Source: Topomyia yanbarensis
Lineage: Eukaryota > Arthropoda > Insecta > Diptera > Culicidae
Reading direction: 5' to 3'
NCBI RefSeq assembly: GCF_030247195.1
Contig: NC_080671.1
Location: forward strand, 12,291,343 to 12,355,342
Length of the DNA stretch: 64,000 nt
Every line of letters begins with the position of its first letter. Positions within the stretch are counted from its first letter, which is position 1. Of this stretch, positions 34,390-47,906 are shown piece after piece. Below the pieces are notes generated by a model that saw only the letters and a list, made by a program, of their open reading frames with translations, did not search any database and had not been told where the DNA came from. The position numbers and the translations under genes are program-made.

Positions 34390-36590
34390 ATCCCTGGCCT
34401 TTTACCAGCTATTACTGTGGTCAAGGGCAGTTGGGGGGTTTCTTAATTGCTCGAGAGCTCAATGCGCTTGACGGGAGTGTATGAGAAGCTGACACTTGTG
34501 ACTTGGCGAAGCCTGGATGAATAACTCCGCCCGTATCGTTGGCATTCACACCGATAACACTCATCGGAAGCCGAGTTAGGTCGGTATCAAACCAGGTGCT
34601 CACTTTGTCCGGTGTCTTCTAATATCGTCTGACTTGACCTTCCAATCATTTTCTTTTGACTGATGATACAGGCCACCTGCAGCCAGTGATCGCTTTCGTT
34701 AGGATTAAACTTCAACTATAATTTGCTTGTACTCGAATTTGGGCTTTCGCATTTTTAACACGTTTGAACTACTACAGTTGTCGAACCCTTCCGAGCTCCC
34801 ATGCTCTTCCAAAAACTTTCTCCTCTTTTATTGTCACTCTCCATCCACCAAACCTGTAATCGGATTCACAAAGATCACACGAATAATACTCAGCTCGCTG
34901 AATAGTAGCCATGTAATAATTGAGTTTGGAATGTCCAGTCAATGCTCTAACTCACATCCGTCAGAAAAATCTTGGTTTGAACGCAAGTTTGCAAGCTACG
35001 CCAATGGTTGGCATGTTCGGATGCAGCTCAAGAGCGAATCTTGTGCTATATCCAGCCTATCGACAGTGGTAGAACTGGTTCTGGACCAACGATGTCAAAC
35101 GCAGCTCCAGCTCTAGCCAATTGGTCCGCCCATTCATGTCCAGTAATACCGGAATGACCGTGTACCCATAGAAGGTAGATAGCGATTTGAGTTCGACATG
35201 CGATTACTAATTTCGATCTTGAATCTGCCCAACTAAGTGCTTTCAGGGCAGCGTCACTGTCTGAGCAAAAAGAAGATTCTTTTACCGCAAATTCTCTGCT
35301 AAAATACCTGCTTGGCCCTCCAACAAAGAACTGTTAGTATAAGTATAAGCCTCCCCGGGAGGAGGAATTCTCACATTTAAAATTTCAAAAGGAAAATTAC
35401 ATGCGAGTATAAGGTCACTTGGAGCAAATATATACTCATCCCAAGTAACCATTTGGGCCATAGTCTTGTGTGGCTAGTTGCACGATCTATTGTGCTACTG
35501 TTCCAGAGCCCAGTAACCTTAAGACGGTATGCACAAGAAAGTGCATCTTGTTTCAGAAACACATGTAGCGGTTTTTTGTTCAGGAGTGCCTCTAGAGCAG
35601 CAGTTGGTGTTGTCGAGAACGTACCAGTCATCGCCATCAAGACCATCCTATGAAGATGGTTTAACTTTGATTGGATTGTAATGTCTTCTCCCTTCTGCCA
35701 TCAAACAAGGCACCCGTATGCCAGTATTAGTCTAACAATTGTTGTGTAGATCCACTGAATGTATTTGAGGTTGAGTCCCCATACACCGTCTACATTGGTC
35801 GAAGGCCATTCAAGCTTTCTTGATTCTGAAATCGATGTGAGTTGTCCAATTAGATTTTGAGTGAATAATTACCCAACGTACTTAACTTAATCTGCGACAA
35901 ATTTCAGAATCAAAAAACTGCAATGGACAAGCTCCGGTTGTAATCCTTCGTTGCGTGAAAAGCACCATTGAAGATTTATTTGGATTAACTGATAGTCCAA
36001 ACACCATTGCTCAACAACACATGAGGCTTGTTACGTCAAATCAAAAAGTATGCTAATCCAAATAACGGTGATCATTATATGACAATCATCGACGAAACCG
36101 TATGTCGGAAACCCAAGCTCATAAGTGTCTTCAACAAGTCACCTTGAGGACATCCGCAGACACTCACTTTCCTTATCTCTACTTGTCGTAAAGATGAGCA
36201 CAGATGTCGGTTGCTAAGCATTGCGTGTATCCAGTTCGTGATATATGAAGGTACTCCATGACCCTGTGCTGCTTCCAAAATAGATTCGGAAGACACGTTG
36301 TCAAAAACACCTTCAATATCAAGAAAACTTCTAAATTTGATTACTTTTGCGAAAAACTTTTTCAATGTTGTTGACAGCATTGTGTAACAGGGTGGTAGTA
36401 GACTTCCTTCGCTGATATGCATGTTGCATTATATGCAGCAGATGCTCGCCCAAGCTAACATCCCGAATGTAGTGATCGATAAAACGTTCCACTGATTTGA
36501 GAAGGAAGGAGGTCAAACTGATCCGTCTAAAGCTCTTTGCCTCCTCATAAGTGACGCGACCACCTTTGAGAATTAATTTTACAGTTATCT
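34390..36590 (-). pseudogene. LINE ORF2 remnant with reverse transcriptase and RNase H
   Basis: Read on the minus strand, it starts near 36590 with LKGGRVTYEEAKSFRRISLT and FLLKSVERFIDHYIR. Polymerase motif A is FLDIEGVFDN near 36310, motif B is GCPQGDLL near 36145, and motif C is GFVDD near 36090. TPTAALEALL and AYRLKVTGLW follow near 35600. RNase H pieces include SDSDAALKALSWADS and VHGHSGITGHEWADQLARA (35100-35260). A C-terminal block with KLNYYMATIQRA and CDLCESDY lies near 34850-34930. Frameshifts and stops are frequent. An APE LINE with RNase H points to the I/R1/LOA group, and the exact clade is not certain. The 5' end is lost at the junction with a transposase fragment. Confidence 0.8.
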
Positions 36591-36594
36591 GATG

Positions 36595-37030
36595 AAGCCT
36601 CACTGTCTCAAGATGGATGATGAGGCTGCGGTCCAGGCGGCCTTCTGGCAGCTTCCAGCGCTACTGTTCTTCACCGCCCAGCACAAGTTTGATGTTTCGG
36701 AGGAAGTAAGGAAGAAACTTTCAAAGTTTGCCAATAAATACAAGATTTGGCAAGCGATCTGCTCATGTGGCCAGTATGGAGTGCGCCGTTTGTGACTACG
36801 GGGACTGTAAACGGGATGATTTACCTCAGCCCACCAACGCACCAGAACTAAAGCCCATCGAAAAATACTGGGAAAGTACTACGGAAGCATCCTAAGGAGA
36901 TCAAATCTAACGAAGACATCAAGAAAAAGTTAGTTTACGTACAGTAGAAGCTGCAGCCAGATTCTGTACAGAGCCTAATGAGTGGAATTAAGCGTACGCA
37001 CCGTACGGTTATGGCATTGAAGTTGAATGA
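36595..37030 (+). pseudogene. D37E mariner transposase fragment with internal deletion
   Basis: KMDDEAAVQAAFWQLP contains the first catalytic Asp region. VRKKLSKFANKYKIWQAICS follows, then a frameshift. The third acid appears in PTNAPELKPIEKYW near 36850. The second catalytic Asp region is deleted. The C-terminus continues with GIKRTHRTV near 36990. It abuts the LINE at 36590 on its left, which suggests one element broke the other. Confidence 0.75.
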
Positions 37031-38279
37031 AATAAATATGCCAAAAGCTTACTTATGGGTTCTGGAAAGCTAGAAAAAGATCGGTACACTAGGTCATTTT
37101 CATCCTTTGTAACTAATTAAGTACACGTTTCTGGCGTTTCCGACCACTACACAGTAGTTCAAAACAGCGTTTTGAGGTACTCAATTCATTAGAGTCAAAA
37201 CTGTCCATATTAGCGATTTTACATATTCTATAATTTGTAAGTGTGTCAAAAGCGCCATTTTTGGCAACAGTATTATTTTTAAATTGATCACAATAGGCTA
37301 TAGGCTAAAATAAAATTAAAATCATACATAATTGCGTTGCGTAAGCACAGTATACTTCGTATATTGCAGACTGATGACTCTCATTTCCAGCCAGACTATT
37401 TGAGGAGCATTGTTTGGGAATAACAATTGATCCAGTCCAAGCGAGAATTTCGCATGAGAACCACCATTGCTGGCCACGACCATCTTTACCGTAGCTTGGG
37501 ATATGAGAAAGGAAGTGCTGATGTGGTACTTACTTAACGGAAGGCCCCGACTCAGTGACGCTCCCATAAGTACCACGGATTGGGTAGTGGGTGGGTTGTT
37601 AGCCTCAAGCAAGTGATGCGACTGAGAATTTATTTTCGTGTATAAGAAGTTTGAATAGTTTATTGACTAGGATACGTAAATGTTCGCGATGCGAAGGTGT
37701 TTAACCTCTGGATAACCGTTTATCTGCGAATTGGAAGCTGGCTTCTGATTCCTCTCGCGAAACTATCAATTCCCATTTTTTTCACTCAGACAACACCATG
37801 CGTATTCCTCACGCACATTAAATTCCCAGTGGATTAGTTCCCTATTTGATCAAATAAACACTAAACAAACAAATAAATTAGTTGGCTTTGTGCAAAGAGA
37901 TGTCAGCTAGATTGGCATCAACCGGCGGATACGTGTTCCCTTGCAATGCCATAAAATCAAAGAACATTTAAAATTACATACGACACACTATGTGCAATTC
38001 TGAATATAATGAATAATAATAATATAATTATTTGCAATAAAATAAGATCGGAAAAATTAGTTGAATAACCAAGGTAGTTCATTTTCAAAGATAGCACTGT
38101 TGATGAATCACCTTACAAAATAGGCGATAAGGGACGCGAACGAAAATAGCTGACCATCGCCAATAAAATTAAAATCATACATAATTCTTTTCAAAGTATA
38201 CACAGATATTTGATCATTTCGGAAAAGTTGAATGCGGAAATTAACGATTAAAACCATTTTGAAATAAGATGACAGCAAT
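37031..38279. other. No gene recognised
   Basis: A 96-codon open frame on the minus strand (37322-37612) has a protein-like composition but no domain I recognise. The rest is AT-rich and non-coding. Confidence 0.25.
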
Positions 38280-38894
38280 ATGGATATCATTTGAAAAGAT
38301 GGCGGCTTCCACCAGCCACAAAACAATCAAAAAATATATGGGTATCATTTGAAAGGTGATTGTCAGTAGATGATGGAAGTTGATGATTGAGGCCATTTTG
38401 ACATTCAAGATGGCAGCTTTCGGTTACCCCATACAGTGAAAAACACCGTTAATGTGGATATCATTTGAAAAGTCGTGGTCAGTAGATGACGAAAATTGAT
38501 GATTGACGCCATTTTGAAATTAATGATGGCGGCTTCTGGTTACCCCATACAGTGAAAAACACTATCAATATGGGTGTCATTTGAAAGATCGTGATCAGTA
38601 GATGAGGGAAATTGACCCTTTTGAAAATCAAGATGACAGCTTACGGTTACCACAAAACAGTGGGAACTACCATCAATATTGGTATCAGTTGAAAGAGGCT
38701 GATCAGGACATGACAAAAATGGACGATTGAGGCCATTTTAAATTTCGAAGATTGCGGCTTCCAGTAACCACAAAACAGTGAAAAAATCAACTTAGGTATC
38801 ATTTGAAAGGTGGTGGTCAGTATGACGGAATTATGAAATTCAATGTGGCAGCTTCTGGTAACTACAAAACAGTGAGAACTACCGTAAATAAGGG
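38280..38894. repeat. ~117-bp satellite, direct units
   Basis: Units begin GG(T/A)ATCATTTGAAAG and contain AGTAGATGA, GGCCATTTTGA, ATGGCGGCTTC and CAGTGAAAAAC. Starts lie near 38281, 38341, 38458, 38575, 38690 and 38797, mostly about 117 bp apart. Units differ by substitutions and short indels. The last unit is cut by the inverted-repeat element at 38895. Confidence 0.75.
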
Positions 38895-40719
38895 CACGGT
38901 GTCTTTTTTTAACAACTTTATGCAAAAAAATTCAGCATCCTTGAAACTTCGGGATATGAAAGAATAGGCTTTCCCCTTTCATTTGAAACAAGTATCAAAA
39001 TAATCCGTCGAGGGGGTCCAGAGCAACTTTTTTTTTAAGTTTTTTTTCGAGAAAGCATAGATTTTACAATGGAACTAGTTCATATTTCTGCCCCTAGATG
39101 GTGCTTTAGGCATTCGAACAACACTAAAAGTGGGAATCTGATAGATAATTTAATTGTCTACAACTTTGTTAACAACTAAAAACCGATTTCTAATTATCCG
39201 GAAAAGCTGTTTAATATTTTAACGAAGTCTAAGTCTAAGTTAGGTCCACAGAAGACCTAGTGTTTTGTAAGTCAATTCACACGCACTTTTTTATTTGCCA
39301 AATAGTTGTGTTTAGTTGAACAGTGCATTCAGCGGAATTTGAGCGCTTGGAAAGTTTCACCTTTTAGCTGAAAATATTATTTCCATTTGGCACCAATAAT
39401 ATTTTTGAGATGAGAAGTCTTAGATAAGTGTTGACCAATCTAGTATGATATTAATATTCTTTTCCAAGCTGGTGAGTGATTCCGCAGAAACAGCTTTTTC
39501 AAACATGTATGCCTTCTTTTTCATTTTTTCGATTGTTCTCGGGGATGACGGATAATTATTCTTGCATGAACCTCCTACTCTGTTAGCATCTTCGTATAAA
39601 ATTCACTTGTCCTGAATTTCAACCTTTATATTTGAACAAACTCAATGAAACTTTTAACACCATTGCAATATTCCGCGAATTTTATTGCAACGCTTGGTTA
39701 AAAATGCTGATTATCTTTTTCAAAATTAACTCAATGTGGCAAACAGTAAACAAAAAACTTTGGGTTTCTTGATCAAGATAATTTTTTTGGGATATATTCG
39801 AGGACTTGTATGTATATAAGGTTTTTATTGTACTCAAATCAAATTTTTTTTTCAACAGTAATACTTTCCGCATATTCTAGGATCAATTAAGTAAGGATTT
39901 CTCGCATAATTGATAGGAATTGGCCGTAAAATACAACTGCCACAATATACTTTGCGGAGAAAATTTGAATAAATCGTTTTACGCTAACCACTAATTTGGA
40001 CAGTTACCGCTGTGGTTTCGTCTTGAACGGAATTATAATAGCTGATTTAAACGATCATAACCTAAATTATACGACCTATAGTCCTTCCTAAAACATAAAT
40101 GTAAGCAAACTCTTGTAACCAAGCAATATCTTCCGATGAATGGTAGTTCCTTCGAACCTATCGGAAAAGATTACAAACTAGAACCAAAAGCACAAATAGT
40201 TTTCGGTCTCTGTTAAGCATTCTAATTTTTAGAAGGTCAGTTAGAATTGTCAACGAAGAAGTTGTAATGAATCCCGTCAAATATGTTCATGCCACTAAAC
40301 CCAATTGGTTTTTTTGGTAATGAAATAAGTGTGGGAAAATATATTTCCAAACCACTAGGCCTCGTGAGAAACTATCTTAGATATAACTTCGTTAAAATCT
40401 TAAACAACTTTTACGGGTGATTTCAGATCAATTTTCAGTTGTCAACAAACTTGTAGACAATTAAATTTTCTATCAAATTCTCACTTTTAGTGTTGTTCGA
40501 ATGTCTAAAGCACCATCTAGGGACAGAAATATGCACTAGCTCGAGTAATAAAACCTATATGGTCACGAAAATAACTTAAAAAAAAAGTTGCTCTGGACCC
40601 CCCGACGAATTATTTTGATACTGGTTTCAAATGAAAGGGGAAAGTCCATTCTTTCATATTCCGAAGTTTCAGGGATGCTGAATTTTTTTGCATAAAGTAG
40701 TTCTAATAAATACACCGTG
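38895..40719. mobile_element. Element with ~345-bp terminal inverted repeats
   Basis: Left arm 38895-39240 and right arm 40375-40719 are reverse complements with scattered mismatches. The outer bases are CACGGTGT and ACACCGTG. Shared landmarks are TTATGCAAAAAAATTCAGCA and GCACCATCTAGGG or its complement. A 5-bp duplication AAGGG flanks the element (38890-38894 and 40720-40724). Joining the flanks restores a satellite unit reading ATAAGGGTACCATTTGAAAG. The 1.1-kb centre has no recognised protein. Family unknown. Confidence 0.75.
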
Positions 40720-41160
40720 AAGGGTACCATTTGAAAGGGATTAGTCGGTAGATGACAAAAATTGATGAATAAAGCCGTATTGATGGTATTTCTCACGATT
40801 TTATGATAACCGGAAACCGGCCGCTTGGTTTTCAAAAGGGCACCAATCATTAATTATCATCACCTACTGACTGACACTTCGAGAAAAACGAGTTTAAAGT
40901 TTGAATCGCAGCGTCTTTTACATCATAATTGGAAATTATTTTTTTCCGTAATTTTTGTTTAATTTTACATATTTCAAATCTGGCACAAGTCGAAAGCTGA
41001 AGAAATTTTTTATCCATTACTATCATCATCTCATTTTTTGATGTTTTGCGACTTAGTCCGCTCTGACCTAACACCGACCATATGACACCCAAATTGATAA
41101 TAGTATTTACTGTTTGGTGACAACCGCAAGCTTGGTTTTCAAAAATGACATCAATCATCA
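40720..41160. repeat. Satellite remnants in both orientations with a partial MITE
   Basis: 40720-40795 continues the direct satellite unit. 40797-40856 and about 41110-41160 are units in the opposite orientation (GGTTTTCAAAA and CAATCAT are complements of satellite motifs). Between them, about 40857-41085 is a partial inverted copy of the MITE at 52541-52797. It keeps the GTCGGTGTTAGGTCAGA end, read on minus, and lacks the other end. Confidence 0.6.
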
Positions 41161-43499
41161 AACCATTCTAAAAAAAATCCAGATTCTAAATTACATTAAA
41201 AATTACTTCTAGCTGTATGTATTTATTCTCTTGCTTTCATATAAGCGCTTGTTCATACATGTTCAATTGAATGTGGTTCATTGGTATCCTTCGCTTTCAT
41301 AAGCTGAGATAGTACTGTTGTTAGGTTGGTTTTCAATTAAAACCAAACAGATTAAAAATTCGAATTACTAAAAGCTGTGATTTAATTCACACTGAACTCT
41401 GATGTACTGGCGGTATGCTTACGGTGAATGGTTTCTTTTTTAACTGCTATTTTCGTTTGAAATTGACATTTTACCGCACTGGTTGTGTGTTTTGTAATGA
41501 TAAAATATATCTTCAAACTTCCTTAACGCAAAAAATCGGAAACAAAAAAGTTATTATTAAAAATTTGAATTTAACGAGGTACCAAAGAAAACGCTCCATA
41601 ACTCGATTACTGTGAGTTGCAGAGACAACATGTCTTCTGTAAAATTTATAAAAGACTACCCTCCAGAACTTTGTCGAAGACGGCCTAGCGTTACCTGCTC
41701 CGGTCCAAAAGTAAAATTTTCTATAGCCTATTACGATCGATTTGAACCACTGTGCACTGTGCAGTGGTGTCTTCACGAACTTTTACCATGATGTACGTAC
41801 TTCGCACACACACATGCGGCTAGCACAAAAGACACGGTGTGTGCAATTGAGCAAAAAATATTGTTATCATCTATACGTGTTGGAGAGTTTTTTTTTGGTT
41901 TGCTTCGACTCTACAGTAGCGCCATGCAACGCTGTTGTTGCCATCGTCATCGCCACCACAGTCAGCAGCAGCAGTCTGGTTGAAAATAAGCCAGCGATTT
42001 TCCTCAGAGCTGCGGTGAAATGGTCATAGTCATAATTCCTATCTATGGCTGTTGCCGATGGATGTGCATACCTAGAAGCAACTGGAAGTGAGTAAGCGAA
42101 GGGGGGAACCTTCTCGTTTGTGAAAATAATGTTTTATTTATGCACTATAACTGACTGACTGCAACATTCCCAACCATGCGGCGGCGATGCGGTAGCTGCT
42201 GAGGCAAACTGAGGTGTAGTTGTACTTTTGTGAAATTGTGCACTGTTCACGAGGAAAAAAAATGATTGCTGCCCGGAAGGGAGGTAAGGGTGAATAAAGA
42301 AACAAAAAACCTAACCGGGAGAGTGTGTACGGTTTAATTGTGTTTAGCAATACACATTATTAGTGCATTATTAACAGGTTTGGTCGGAAAAATGCCAATT
42401 GTGAACGACGGACTATTTTGTAGCGTTCACGCGAAGGTACGGAGAAAGAAGGCGGTATGTGCTGTACAACAAAATCAACAATGGCAAACGGGTATAACTT
42501 CGTCGCTTCAGGGTTCGGGTTGAATTGCTGGCCGTTTGCGGTACAATCTGGCATGGCTTTCACGAAACTTTAATACCTCCATACATGCTATTAAGACGAC
42601 ACGATGAAGTTGCAACAATGGCCGACCTTCTCTTCCCCTCTGTTTGTTCTGTTCCCACTTTACAGTATGAAAGGTGGTTTGAATTTGTTGTCTTACTATT
42701 TAGATTCTCCATCAACGATCTCATCAATTTACGCCAAACTTATGAGAAACTAAAAAAAATCCATTAATTTAAACAGCAATTTTCAGAAGTGTGCCAAAAT
42801 TCGCACTTGATTCTGTCGCGTGATATAGCCCACCTTTACTTAGAGCGTCAAATGTCTGGGATGGTCTGTTGAGTCGCGCTTGATAATAACCAACAAACAC
42901 GATAATCGCATATAAATGTGTAATCGCCACTGGGTTGTGAGACGCTGAATGTTTTTGTGTAGCCTCACGAGATGATGATGAAAAGTAAACGTTAACGCCA
43001 AGGTATCGAAACTTTATCGTAGTATTTCACGCGATAATTTGTGTATTGAAGCTGTGCGCTGTGATAGGTACATATTCGAGTACACGTACCGATGAAGGTA
43101 AACACTGTTATTATTTAAATTTGTGTGGTCGGATGTTTTCATTGTATGGCGAAACACTTTCAGCATAGCGTCAGCGGATAATTACTTTATTTAAAGTTGG
43201 TGGATTTTTTTTAATATGAATTGTTATGTTAATTGTTTCGCATCCAGGATCTTGCTGTGTGCAGTTGTTTGTCTTTCATAGGGGACTATCATACATCAAT
43301 TTCACAGCAACAAATCATTTTTAAATAATCATTTTCCTTTTCACTTTCAATTGAGTCAAATTTTACGCAAAAATATACGGAAAGGCAAAATAAGACATGT
43401 TATTTAGTAATAAAGCAGCTCCAAAATGTGTGAACGAATAACACTAATTTTTGAAGAAGTTGTGTACCCAACAAACATTAGGAGCCCTAGTAACAATTT
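41161..43499. other. No gene recognised
   Basis: Non-coding sequence of moderate complexity. Short CA-rich and CAGCAG stretches occur near 41806-41816 and 41960-41975. Open frames of up to 95 codons have no supporting evidence. Confidence 0.3.
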
Positions 43500-46400
43500 A
43501 GGTTTTATTGTAGATTTATAACCACTCATAAAACCTAGATTGTACTTGTAGCGTGCTATTTAAGCTGAATTATACTTTCGCTGAACTATTTAAACATTAC
43601 CAGTTTATTCAGCCTATTTAATCTTCAGTATTCGCCACTTCAAACTAGGCTGAACTATACTACTAACAAATGTTGCAGAGACAGCATTAATGTTTTTATT
43701 CAACCATCTTAATTAGACTGAATTACGAGTTGAATAAATGATGCTGTTACCTTTAACCATTAAGCTGCACTACATGCCTTCAAAAGGTTGTTTATACCTT
43801 TACATTTGCTTTTATACCACCTTTGACTTTTAGCTGAATTATGTGTTTAACAAAGGTAATTGTATCTACTCCAAAAATTGACACGATTAGCGAATCATGA
43901 CGAATGGTAACCGACCTGAGTTCGGATCCCAATACACGCACATTTTTTTTTTTACTTTTAAGTGGAATATTTCTCACTTAGAACCCTTTTCTTATTCTAT
44001 TTGTTGCTTCAACGGTTTGCTCTAGTAACATTTATACAGTGTTTTTTTACAATTTCATGCAGTTAATTTGCAATTTCAATTTCGGCCTGAAAAATGTCTG
44101 CTAACAAAAAGAAGCTATCAAGTTGGTTCGATGCATTAGTAAACCTAAAAAATAATTCATACCAAGGACTTGCATATACATACACACTTAGTTGAACCCA
44201 GCCAAATCCCCGCACAGTCGAGTAATAAGTAATGTTTTATACTGATATCTCGGAAAATTCTCGATTTTTCGAGACAAAAATATCGATTGTAAGAAACAAA
44301 AAAATCAAAAAAATCTCGATACAATGACAATTTTGAAACAAAAATCGATTTTACCAGATCAATTTTTTTAAGTTAACAACATCGATTTTCAAAAATTCGT
44401 TTCTTATCACCCATTCCTATTTCGAAGTAAATGCCTATCTGTGGACTATAAAGTCCTTAGAATAACATATGATTATTACATTGGCGACAACCAGGCTTGT
44501 TATTTGCTCACACAATGAGCCACAAAGAGCGAAATAAACCGATTAAAAATAGAGCAGCACAAAAACACTGCGATGTGCAGAACGACCGCACAAAGATAAA
44601 CTTGAAAACGAAAAAGAGTAAGATCTGAGCACCAAAAGCTGCACAATTTCGTTCAAAGAGTCTTGAAGAGCCACTTTTTTGTGCCTCCCCTCTCTGGAAA
44701 GCAGGTAGGAAGGCGAATCAAACTACAATTCAGATAAAGTTTGATCGGAAGAACGTTTTAAAAATGTTTTTTGGCTGCCTTCTCTACTTACGTTCGCGTG
44801 GGACCAAGATACGCACTAAAGAGCCTCTTTATTTCTACTCTTTGTGGTGTGCAGCCATAGAGTAGACTACTCGTGTGGGAGCAACACACATCGGAGTGAA
44901 GAGGTTTATTGTGAAAGAGAAGAGCGGGTATTCTTCTCTTTATTCGCTCTGAGGTGCATAATATCCCTGGCGACAACTTTACTCGTAAATCTTTCAAGCG
45001 AGATAACAGTATATTTTCTAAGTGTTTCGGTATATTCCAATCGAGATGTTTTCATATATTATGGTTTAGAAGCAATACCAACAACATTTATATTGTTGTT
45101 TTATATCTACTGAGTTTTCAGCATGTGAAACCAACGATTTACAGTTTTTCAATGTAAAAGCTTGCCAAATCATACGCGCCCTTGTTTACGTAAATTTACC
45201 TTTTAATTCAAAATGGTCTGTTTACTTATTGAACATAAGAGAAAATTTTTGTTCGAACTATGCTGTAAATTTTTGACACCAGAATTGTTTCCATGGACCA
45301 TTTGCCAAATGGTATGGCAAATAAATCAAGGAGATTGCCACCTTAGAATTATAAATGGCTTCAATCCATCATTCAGTTACCACCACTTTCATATGACACT
45401 CATTTTTACTTGTCTAAAAGTTTTGTGATATCCTCATCTTGAATACAAAAACGTTTTCAATCATTAGTTTTTGAAATTAATAAATTGTCTAATTTAAAAT
45501 TTCTGAATGTTCTAAAAATTATCGCATAAAAAATTATAGTAGGTTGGGATTCGAACCCAAGCCAACTAGATTCACTCAAATCTATAGAAGGCTAGCGTAG
45601 TCTTTGTACAGACTCTATTCAGCAGCCTAGACTCTTCGGTACATCGGTGAAATCTAAAGCATTCGATGTATGCAGACAAGCTGAATAAATTCTCCAAATC
45701 TCGGATGTTTAAGGGTGGAATAAACGATATACACGTATACCTCCAATGTTCACCATGTTGTACCAATGCCGAATGAAGAAAACCCATTTTGGCCGAAACT
45801 CATATTGAGCTATCTTACAAATTTTGTTCATTCTTCAGTATAAGAGATTTTTATTGCAATTAACCACTTTATTAACAAAAAGTATGGATGAGTAATATCA
45901 GAGACACAACTGGAGTGAAGTAGAATACAATTTAGCCCGCTGATCCGAGAGTAGCAATTCTTTTGAATGATTGAAATAAACTCAATTATTACAGTATTCT
46001 TCTATTACCACGACGACACACCGACTTCCATGAACTGCAACATACGCTTGGTGGCACGATAGGTCAGCCGTTTGGGCGCACTGTAGGTCACTACTGATCG
46101 TCTCACAGCTAGTCAACCACGTGAGCCGGAATGAACAACTTCAATTCCACACTCTGGCGACGAAGAGGACACCGAAGAAGTCATTCGCATATACAAAGCC
46201 TGACGCAGCGGCCGAAACGTGTTTTTTTATTTGCCACATCTCATTTTCTTACTTGAATGACTTCAATTTAAATTTTAAATAATCTGCAGGAATAATACTC
46301 TTCAAATAAAACATGAACCAGTTATTTTCTAGGCGTGTTCATTGTTTAATTAAACCTCGAATATAGTGAGTGGCCTATCATACCTCCAGATTTTAAAAAC

Positions 46401-47906
46401 ATCGAAAAAAGTACCTTCGTCTTATTGACTTTAGCTTGCAAAATATTCAGCTAGGCATAAAACGTAATACATTAATACAATACGTTGTCAGATGTATAAC
46501 CTTTCCAACGAGTGCTTGTTGGTCAAAATCAGTGCAAAAATACTATCGCACGAGCTCGCCAAAGAAAACTGACCTACTTGATTCCACTTTACTCTAGATA
46601 CATTGAAATTATTTACAGAAAATATTTAAGGTTCAGTACATTCGTATTTTAAATGCGTAAAAATGTTTTAAACAGCGCTAATACTTATTTTAAATACTTT
46701 AAATAATTACACAACAGCATTAATTACCATAGATATTCTATTAAATACAGCAGAAGTATTTTTTATTACTTTCAAATACATTCAAAATATATATGGTAGG
46801 GTTTGCACATGGAACACATATCGTGTTTCCATTTTCGAATCGAAATCAGAAGAAATTGTACACACAATATAGGTTACAAAAAGTTACAGGTTCTTCAAAT
46901 ATCCCAAAACGCACATACATTTGCAAAAACTTATTTATTTACATTTTAGATAAAGATGGAATACATTTGTGTAGATACTTTCGCAAGGGCATTTCAAAAC
47001 TTTTTATGGATTTTAAGACCGCCTTCGGTTTTAAATTTGTTTGACAGTGTGGCGGAGTGTAGTATAACGACAACATTATTGATTCGGTACCAGTCTATGA
47101 CGGTCTGTGCATGGTAAAAGATACCCACTCCGATCTAAACACTAAAGAACTTTCTAGATTCGTCTTTTATCGGTCTCAGACATGCTGACGAGCTGAAGAT
47201 TTTGCCACATGCGCAGATCGCCTACCAAACAAGGATGTTGTGGTGAATTTCGACATTTTCTGCTTCCAATTCCTGTACAGCTGCCTTATACGAGTTTGGC
47301 CGTGATCTAGTTGCCGTTCCAATTCAGTGCCTTAGGAACTTTGTTAACCTCTCATTGTGTTAGCTCATAATTAGTTGAAACTTAAATCGAAATATTAGAT
47401 TGACGATTGAAATGGCTCAATACCATCCTGGTCATGTAGTGATTCCTTTGCTGCCGCTACAATCACTCTGTTTGGTTCTCTAATGCTCTTTGAACTATTT
47501 TCTCACCTTGGATATGGTGCAGAGAGCGATTCCGAGCTGATACCAATCCATTGTTACCATTATGCACAATTAATGTGACTATTTTTTTAATATAGTCTTT
47601 AGATTTATATTCATCTAAAGTTCGAGGCTCTCAAAATCCCCTTACCCTGGGTCAGTGTGCCACGTGTTAAGATAGTACTTACTGTAATGGATTTTGACTT
47701 TTGCAAAGATCGAGCGTTGCGTTTGAAAACGTTCTTTTCTAAATGAACTAAATGAATTTTCTATTACGACAAAATTCAATTAATCAAACAGTATTTAGAA
47801 TGGCTGCAACACTCGCAACCGAACGTTATACCGTGTAATAAGTGCAATTTGTTCCCTCCGGTGCGATTCGTTTTTTTGGCGAAGACTATTTGCTGCCTTG
47901 CAACCC
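43500..47906. other. No gene recognised; scattered low-complexity and repeat traces
   Basis: Around 43545-43850 short AGCTGAATTA/GCTGAACTA motifs recur irregularly. tRNA B-box-like sequences occur at about 43918-43932 (GAGTTCGGATCCCAA) and, inverted, at about 45545-45565, but no tRNA fold or A box was found. GGCGACAAC/GGCGACGAAG occurs three times (about 44484, 44968, 46155), resembling the bases after an LTR, without a paired LTR. No gene is supported. Confidence 0.3.

Noticed and set aside
37322..37612. 96-codon minus-strand ORF
   Set aside because: No recognised domain, no splice support and no conservation data. Kept only as a remark in the region entry.
38280..41160. CRISPR-like array suggested by regularly spaced repeats
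   Set aside because: The units are contiguous ~117-bp satellite monomers with no spacers, in eukaryotic DNA.
43918..43932. Possible SINE B box (GAGTTCGGATCCCAA) followed by a T run
   Set aside because: No A box at the proper distance and no target duplication were found.
44470..46170. GGCGACAAC/GGCGACGAAG motifs like primer-binding sites after an LTR
   Set aside because: No paired LTRs, polypurine tract or gag/pol sequence nearby, so chance cannot be excluded.
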